Source: Bacteroidota bacterium (GTDB taxonomy: Bacteria; Bacteroidota; Bacteroidia; Chitinophagales; UBA2359). From it: a DNA stretch of 10,852 nucleotides. Positions 7,165-10,852 of the stretch are shown piece by piece. Position numbers and translations under genes: made by a program. Under the pieces are notes generated by a model. That model was not told the origin of the DNA. It saw only the letters and a list, made by a program, of their open reading frames with translations, and did not search any database. The stretch lies in assembly GCA_020631675.1 (NCBI GenBank), contig JAHDGT010000118.1, positions 1-10,852 on the forward strand. The letters run 5' to 3'. Position 1 is the stretch's first letter, and the number at the start of each line of letters is the position of its first letter.

Positions 7165-7520
7165 GCTAAAAAGTAAGTTGAGAGCCAGAGTTGTTTTTTG
7201 CGCCTAAAAGATAAGTACCTGAACAAAAGTAAGCGTATAGCTTAAGACACCGCTATTTTAGTTGTAGCCAAGGCATGAAAAACGAGGTAGGTGCCCCGCT
7301 AAATGAGGCTTTTCATAACGCAGGATACGGCTAAAAGAGCAAGTCAGAAGCAACGATTATTTTTGTCCGGGTACTTAAGTGCAAAGGGGACAGACAAAGT
7401 GTAAATTAGAAAATAATAAGGGGTTCGTAGGGCTACGATCGTATAAATTTGAAAAACTTAAACAGTGACAGTGCAAAATTCATAAGAAAAAGAACAAACT
7501 GCATGGGTTTAGTAAATTAT
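7165..7520. other. non-coding stretch with nested stems and a 19-codon ORF; no assigned gene
   Basis: No convincing conventional gene lies here. Nested complementary pairs are visible: TAGCC (7265-7269) with GGCTA (7329-7333), ATGAAAA (7275-7281) with TTTTCAT (7310-7316), and GCCCC (7293-7297) with GAGGC (7305-7309, one G-T wobble) around a 7-nt loop. A second stem is TAAGC (7230-7234) with GCTTA (7240-7244), and a third is TCGTAG/CTACGA around 7425-7440. The nested stem encloses a clean plus-strand mini-ORF, ATG 7275 to TAA 7334, MKNEVGAPLNEAFHNAGYG, without a properly spaced ribosome binding site. It could be a structured RNA, a decayed repeat element, or the leader region of the FIST operon. 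Neither strand nor class can be fixed. Confidence 0.3.
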
Positions 7521-7524
7521 TTGT

Positions 7525-7573
7525 TGCAACAACGAATTGTTCGTTGCATGCTGTTTTGTTTTTATTTATTTTA
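7525..7573 (+). terminator. possible rho-independent terminator on the plus strand
   Basis: TGCAAC (7525-7530) pairs with GTTGCA (7543-7548), and AAC (7531-7533) pairs with GTT (7539-7541) with one bulged base and a GAATT loop. After a 4-nt spacer comes a T-rich run from 7553 to 7573. It overlaps the perfect palindrome TTGTTGCAACAA (7521-7532) and an alternative 7-bp stem CAACGAA/TTCGTTG (7530-7546). No plus-strand gene precedes it, so if it is real it would end an unannotated RNA from 7165-7520. Confidence 0.35.
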
Positions 7574-7614
7574 AAATATAACCTGAAAAAAATTGATAAT
7601 GAATATTTTGGGTC

Positions 7615-7673
7615 TTTTTGGGTGTTGCTTTGTATAAAGTACGAAGCAAAAAAATATTTTTTTTACCCAAAAA
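7615..7673. repeat. nested inverted repeat
   Basis: The outer arms TTTTTGGGT (7615-7623) and ACCCAAAAA (7665-7673) are exact complements. Inside, TGCTTTGTA (7626-7634) pairs with TACGAAGCA (7640-7648) with one G-T wobble and a TAAAG loop. It is followed by a 16-bp palindrome, A7-TA-T7 (7648-7663). The structure lies downstream of the monooxygenase stop. Confidence 0.5.
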
Positions 7674-7694
7674 TCAACACACTTTCGTAAAGTG
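7666..7694 (-). terminator. possible terminator of the monooxygenase gene
   Basis: On the minus strand, CACTTT-ACG-AAAGTG (7694-7680) forms a 6-bp stem with a 3-nt loop, followed by TGTTGATTTTTGGG. It lies 23 nt past the monooxygenase stop. The T-run is interrupted, so the call is tentative. Confidence 0.35.
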
Positions 7695-7717
7695 CGATAG
7701 TTGAAAAAAGTAAAAAA

Positions 7718-9178
7718 TTAATGGTAGACTAAATACTTATCATCCACCTTACCATACTTCAAAGCTAAGGTGTCCTTTACATAATTCTGATACACCTTCC
7801 AAGGCGATTGAGACCCCTGCCGGGGTAACACACTAAGCGAGCGTTTAATGTAATTCGCATCAAAATCAAGTAGGGGCTCCGTTCCGAATTTTTTATGGTC
7901 AAATCTTGGAATACAACTACTGTAGCCGTGCTTGTCCATATGGTTCAAAATCTTACAAACAAACAAGCAATTCAACTCGCATTTTAAAGTCCAAGAGGCA
8001 TTCGTATAACCTACCGCCAAGGCCATATTAGGTATACCACTGAACATAACTCCCTTATAAGCGATCAAGCTACCAGAGTCTATCGCTTTTCCATTCACCT
8101 TCGCCCTTACCCCACCAATCACTTGGATCTTTAGTCCAGTAGCTGTAACAATAATATCCGCTTCCAGCTCTTTACCAGAATCCAGCAAAATGCCTTTTTC
8201 CGTAAAACGAGCTATGGTATCTGTAACCATTTCTGCCCGTTCCGTTTTCAATGCTTCAAATAGATCGTTATCAGGTATTAAGCAAAGTCGTTGATCCCAG
8301 GGCTTATATTTAGGGTCAAAGTGCTTCTCTTCGTACTGATCCCCCAGCTCTTTTTCAATTTGCTTTTTAAAGAATTTGCGCATTCGCTCCGGCCATCTTC
8401 TGCAAAGCTTGTACAGAAAAATACCCATTAGCACATTTTTCCAACGAACCAAAGAATGTGAAAGCTTTAGTGGCATGATCTTACGAGAGAAATTCGCCAC
8501 TACATCTTCACTCGGTAAATTCATAATGTAGCTGGGCGATCGCTGCAACATCGTCACCTTCTCCGCCTTTTTTGCCATTTCAGGTACTAAGGTCACCGCA
8601 GTAGCCCCACTACCGATCACCACTACCTTTTTTCCACTATAATCCAATGTCGTATCCCACTTTTGCGGGTGAATGATCCTGCCTTGAAAAGCCTCACTTC
8701 CTTCAAATTTAGGGGTATGCCCCTTATCGTAATTGTAATAACCCGCACAGTTGAACAGAAACTTCGTCCTCAATTGCTTATTGGGCACATTCGGGCCATC
8801 TGCTAGTTCCAGATGCCACAGCTCCTTTTCCGCAAGCCACTCCGCAGCCACCACTTTATGCCCGTACCTGATCTTTTTATCAATGCCGAACTTAGCCGCC
8901 GTTTCCTTGATATAAGCTAAGATAGAAGGACCATCAGCGATCGCCTTAGGGTTTTTCCAAGGGTTGAAGGAGTAGCCCAGGGTGTACATGTCCGAATCAG
9001 AACGGATCCCAGGGTATTTGAACAGATCCCAAGTGCCGCCCATGCTTTCCCGAGCTTCCAAAATCTGAAAGCTTTTGCCCTCGCACTTATCCTGTAAGTG
9101 GTAAGCCGCACAAATGCCCGACAAACCCGCGCCCACGATCAATACATCAAAAACTGGTATCTGTAATTGCTGTTCCAT
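7718..9178 (-). CDS. flavin-containing monooxygenase, Baeyer-Villiger / EthA type
   Basis: 486 residues, a normal length for the EthA-like group. The N-terminal FAD Rossmann motif is GAGLSG (16-21). GGTWDLFKYPGIRSDSDMYT (47-66) is the family's signature after the FAD site. The Baeyer-Villiger fingerprint F-x-G-x-x-x-H-x-x-x-W is complete (F164, G166, H170, W174), and a second, NADPH-binding Rossmann motif is GSGATA (189-194). A late ATGLK motif is also present. Such enzymes use NADPH and O2 to insert an oxygen next to a carbonyl or to oxidise S or N atoms; EthA activates thioamide drugs, but the natural substrate here is unknown. The enzyme is probably soluble. The ATG at 9178 sits 14 codons before the Rossmann motif, as usual. 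It stands alone: the spacers on both sides exceed 140 nt and carry hairpins, so it is probably a single-gene unit. Confidence 0.93.
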   Translation of the reverse strand: MEQQLQIPVFDVLIVGAGLSGICAAYHLQDKCEGKSFQILEARESMGGTWDLFKYPGIRSDSDMYTLGYSFNPWKNPKAIADGPSILAYIKETAAKFGIDKKIRYGHKVVAAEWLAEKELWHLELADGPNVPNKQLRTKFLFNCAGYYNYDKGHTPKFEGSEAFQGRIIHPQKWDTTLDYSGKKVVVIGSGATAVTLVPEMAKKAEKVTMLQRSPSYIMNLPSEDVVANFSRKIMPLKLSHSLVRWKNVLMGIFLYKLCRRWPERMRKFFKKQIEKELGDQYEEKHFDPKYKPWDQRLCLIPDNDLFEALKTERAEMVTDTIARFTEKGILLDSGKELEADIIVTATGLKIQVIGGVRAKVNGKAIDSGSLIAYKGVMFSGIPNMALAVGYTNASWTLKCELNCLFVCKILNHMDKHGYSSCIPRFDHKKFGTEPLLDFDANYIKRSLSVLPRQGSQSPWKVYQNYVKDTLALKYGKVDDKYLVYH

Positions 9179-9255
9179 GACTTTCAGGAATGATTGGAAT
9201 TTTGTTTAGTCTTTTCGAGTCAAAAAGCTGCTATCGACATCCATAACTAGTGTAG

Positions 9256-9277
9256 GGGAGGACCCGTGTGTCCTCCC
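9256..9277. other. strong GC-rich hairpin in the spacer
   Basis: GGGAGGAC (9256-9263) pairs perfectly with GTCCTCCC (9270-9277) around the 6-nt loop CCGTGT. No T-tract follows on either strand. It lies between the lipoprotein stop (9328) and the monooxygenase start (9178), so it may end the lipoprotein transcript or lie in the monooxygenase leader. Confidence 0.55.
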
Positions 9278-9286
9278 GCGTTGCCA

Positions 9287-9294
9287 CAAAAGTA
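9287..9294 (-). promoter_or_regulatory. possible Bacteroidota -7 box for the monooxygenase gene
   Basis: TACTTTTG on the minus strand matches the Bacteroidota -7 consensus TAnnTTTG, 108 nt upstream of the monooxygenase ATG. No good -33 TTTG was found at the expected distance, so only half the signal is present. A transcript starting here would carry the 9256-9277 hairpin in its leader. Confidence 0.22.
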
Positions 9295-9327
9295 CTGGTA
9301 ATAATTCGGATCGGAAGTTTACAATTG

Positions 9328-9906
9328 TTAATCATACCCCAACACCACACAAGTCCCATCATTCATCGCTCGCATCAAGGGGTTATCTACTGTCTTACCG
9401 TCCACTTTTTCTTCTGTTTCCACCTTCTCCCCGAAACCGATCTTCGCCTTAGTCTGGTAACTCTCCCCGAACATCATCTTCGCATAATACTCAGAAACTG
9501 ATTTCAACTGCTTTTTCGAGTATTTACAAACCATCAAGCCATTATTCGGCATTTGCTCCTCATACAAGCATTTCCCATCCACCATGCCTTTGATCTCCCG
9601 CTTCATTTTTTCTTTGGTGATCGGATGTGCATACGTACAACTATAAGGCTCCGCATTCGCCAATTTGGTATGAAACTCCTGGCAGTTTTCAAATAAAGAA
9701 GCCACTTTCAAAGGACCCTTTTTCTCTTTTTTATTCCCCAAGTCAGGTGCTAAAGTTTTCGCCTTAGGATCTGTTTGCTGGGTATCGCTATTCGTATTCG
9801 CCTCCACGGACTTTACCGAGTTCGCATCACCACAAGCAGCAGTCAATAAAAACAAAACACTACAGAGCAGGGCAAATTTCCAATTCAATGTATACATGAT
9901 ATTCAT
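9328..9906 (-). CDS. hypothetical lipoprotein, Cys-containing C-terminal domain
   Basis: 192 residues from the ATG at 9906. A signal peptide (K10, then a hydrophobic run FALLCSVLFLL) ends in the lipobox LTAAC with C25 as the lipidated residue. A low-complexity Asn/Thr/Lys linker (~26-65) precedes the folded part. That part has four regularly spaced cysteines and the pattern CTYAHPITKEKMKREIKGMV..GKCLYEEQMPNNGLMVC, suggesting disulphides in a periplasmic or outer-membrane domain. I do not recognise the family and give no function. The start was chosen because ATG 9906 overlaps the upstream gene's TGA as ATGA, the usual sign of translational coupling. A GTG at 9918 and an ATG at 9897 are the alternatives; each keeps the signal peptide. 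Confidence 0.8.
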   Translation of the reverse strand: MNIMYTLNWKFALLCSVLFLLTAACGDANSVKSVEANTNSDTQQTDPKAKTLAPDLGNKKEKKGPLKVASLFENCQEFHTKLANAEPYSCTYAHPITKEKMKREIKGMVDGKCLYEEQMPNNGLMVCKYSKKQLKSVSEYYAKMMFGESYQTKAKIGFGEKVETEEKVDGKTVDNPLMRAMNDGTCVVLGYD

Positions 9907-10655
9907 TTTTGTAACCACTGCTCAAAATACAAATGCTCAATGTTTTTTCTACCCTCCGCATTGATCATTTCTTTGATAGACCAATCCCCATTATCATCCA
10001 TCAGCTTCGCATGATACCAAATGGTCTCATCATCCCGGTCAAACTCAAGGTCACCGTTCACATCCCTCAACGTATGAAACAGCAGCTGATCAGTACCCGG
10101 AATCAACTTATAGCCCTGCAAACGCTCTTTGGCAGCAGACAAACGCTTCAAGTCAGTACCATCCAAATTAGAAACAAACAACTGATGCGGATCATCCGCG
10201 GCCAATTTCCCGTCCCCATTAAAATCCGTATCCGCGATCTGATACAATATCTTTTCCGCTAAACGCTCGCCCACCTTCAGCTTCTTCAAATTAGCCTCAA
10301 TGCGGTAAATGCGTTTTTTCTCCTGCGTCAACAAACGACTCTCTCCACTCTCCCGATCATAAAACAACACATTCCAATAGCGCGGAAAATCATAGCTCTT
10401 ATACTTACTGCTATAACTTTTCACCCTTTTCCGCTTCCCATCCTGTCTTGTAGAAATCGGTATCAGCACCATTTCACTGCTATCTATCAAAATCGGGTCC
10501 TCATACTCAAACCGATAATCCATCAAAATAGAATCGATCCGCTCTTCGGTCAAATCCTCCTCCGCGATATCATACTGCTGAATCTGATGCTGCGGAGAAT
10601 CGCTACAAGCCGCCATTCCTAAAAGAAGAAAGGCTAAAAGAAAGTATCTATACAT
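9903..10655 (-). CDS. lipoprotein with two EF-hand/dockerin-like acidic loops, TolB-like segment
   Basis: 250 residues from the ATG at 10655. A short signal peptide MYRYFLLAFLLLGMAAC puts the lipid on C17, so the protein should sit on the inner or outer membrane facing the periplasm or outside. Two acidic loops resemble calcium sites: D142-x-D144-x-N146-G-D148 with D154, and D198-x-N200-G-D202 with D206/D208. Between them, HQLFVSNLDGTDLKRLS is like the strand-turn repeats of TolB-type beta-propellers, and LIPGTDQLLFHT may be the next blade strand. A function cannot be assigned. It is co-transcribed with the next lipoprotein gene through a 4-nt overlap. The ATGs at 10673 and 10688 are in-frame alternatives that add 6 or 11 residues; I prefer 10655 because it gives the most typical lipoprotein signal. 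Confidence 0.8.
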   Translation of the reverse strand: MYRYFLLAFLLLGMAACSDSPQHQIQQYDIAEEDLTEERIDSILMDYRFEYEDPILIDSSEMVLIPISTRQDGKRKRVKSYSSKYKSYDFPRYWNVLFYDRESGESRLLTQEKKRIYRIEANLKKLKVGERLAEKILYQIADTDFNGDGKLAADDPHQLFVSNLDGTDLKRLSAAKERLQGYKLIPGTDQLLFHTLRDVNGDLEFDRDDETIWYHAKLMDDNGDWSIKEMINAEGRKNIEHLYFEQWLQK

Positions 10656-10687
10656 ATCACTAAGATAATTCATTTTTTCAGGGCACA

Positions 10688-10803
10688 TACCCGCAATAAA
10701 AGTCTTTATACAATCGCAAAAAGCAAATTGGCGTCGAGCAGGAAATCTTATGTCTTACGTCTTGAATCTTATGTCTAAAGGCGTGAGCCTTTTACTGCGG
10801 GTA
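10688..10803. repeat. imperfect inverted repeat flanking the heptamer array
   Basis: TACCCGCAATAAAAG (10688-10702) matches the reverse complement of 10789-10803 at 14 of 15 positions, with 86 nt between the arms. The left arm starts in the last base of an alternative ATG of the lipoprotein gene (10688). The arms could form a stem in the leader of that gene or mark a small repeat element. Confidence 0.5.
10742..10776. repeat. heptamer tandem repeat, TNNNTCT
   Basis: Four consecutive 7-mers, TATGTCT, TACGTCT, TGAATCT and TATGTCT (10749-10776), preceded by a degenerate GAAATCT. A 12-bp unit, AATCTTATGTCT, recurs exactly at 10744-10755 and 10765-10776 (period 21). It is non-coding and lies upstream of the two lipoprotein genes. 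Confidence 0.6.
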
Positions 10804-10852
10804 CCGGGCTATCCATTCCAATTCAGCGGCTGTTCGCTGCTTCGCTGGCAGG

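Noticed and set aside
7165..7520. tmRNA, group II intron domain V, integron attC site, or known riboswitch
   Set aside because: None of the conserved cores I know for these could be matched on either strand.
9268..9501. 77-codon plus-strand ORF over the hairpin and lipoprotein end
   Set aside because: It is antisense to the lipoprotein C-terminus, with no recognisable features and no plausible ribosome binding site.
10742..10776. CRISPR array
   Set aside because: The 7-nt units are contiguous with no spacers, and no cas gene is present.

Overview
The window looks like chromosomal DNA of a Bacteroidota, probably a marine Cytophagales-type bacterium. This rests on the phytochrome-type histidine kinases, the lack of Shine-Dalgarno sequences before most starts, lipoproteins with a Bacteroidota-like signal, and AT-rich spacers with many short inverted repeats. 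The genus cannot be told from the sequence. No tRNA, rRNA, CRISPR array, transposase or phage gene was seen.

Left edge (1-1141): the C-terminal third of a sterol desaturase/fatty acid hydroxylase family protein on the plus strand converges on a minus-strand nucleotidyltransferase of the aminoglycoside/lincosamide-modifying type. Upstream of the latter lies a roughly 164-bp near-palindromic element (978-1141). Its outer 16-bp arms are perfect, and one end supplies the last base of the next gene's stop codon.

Centre (1141-6929): a five-gene minus-strand operon, in transcription order FIST sensor protein, soluble histidine kinase, Rcp1/CheY-like single-domain response regulator, second soluble histidine kinase (a paralogue of the first, with a PAS-like domain), and a large REC-PAS-HisKA-HATPase-REC-HPt hybrid kinase. 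Gaps are 18, 10, 9 and 19 nt. No product has a clear membrane segment, and none has a DNA-binding, diguanylate cyclase or other effector domain. It reads as a cytosolic ligand sensor (FIST; by analogy NosP/VpsV, possibly heme and nitric oxide) feeding a many-step phosphorelay whose output is encoded elsewhere. This is the most notable system in the window.

Spacer (6930-7717): 788 nt with no convincing conventional gene but much structure. It holds a third copy of the 978-1141 element arm, a nested stem enclosing a 19-codon ORF, a plus-strand terminator-like hairpin with a T-tract, and a nested inverted repeat downstream of the next gene.

Right part (7718-10852): a flavoprotein monooxygenase of the Baeyer-Villiger/EthA type, then two translationally coupled lipoprotein genes (ATGA overlap). 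One lipoprotein carries two EF-hand/dockerin-like acidic loops. The edge carries a heptamer tandem repeat inside a 15-bp imperfect inverted repeat. All complete genes in the window are on the minus strand.
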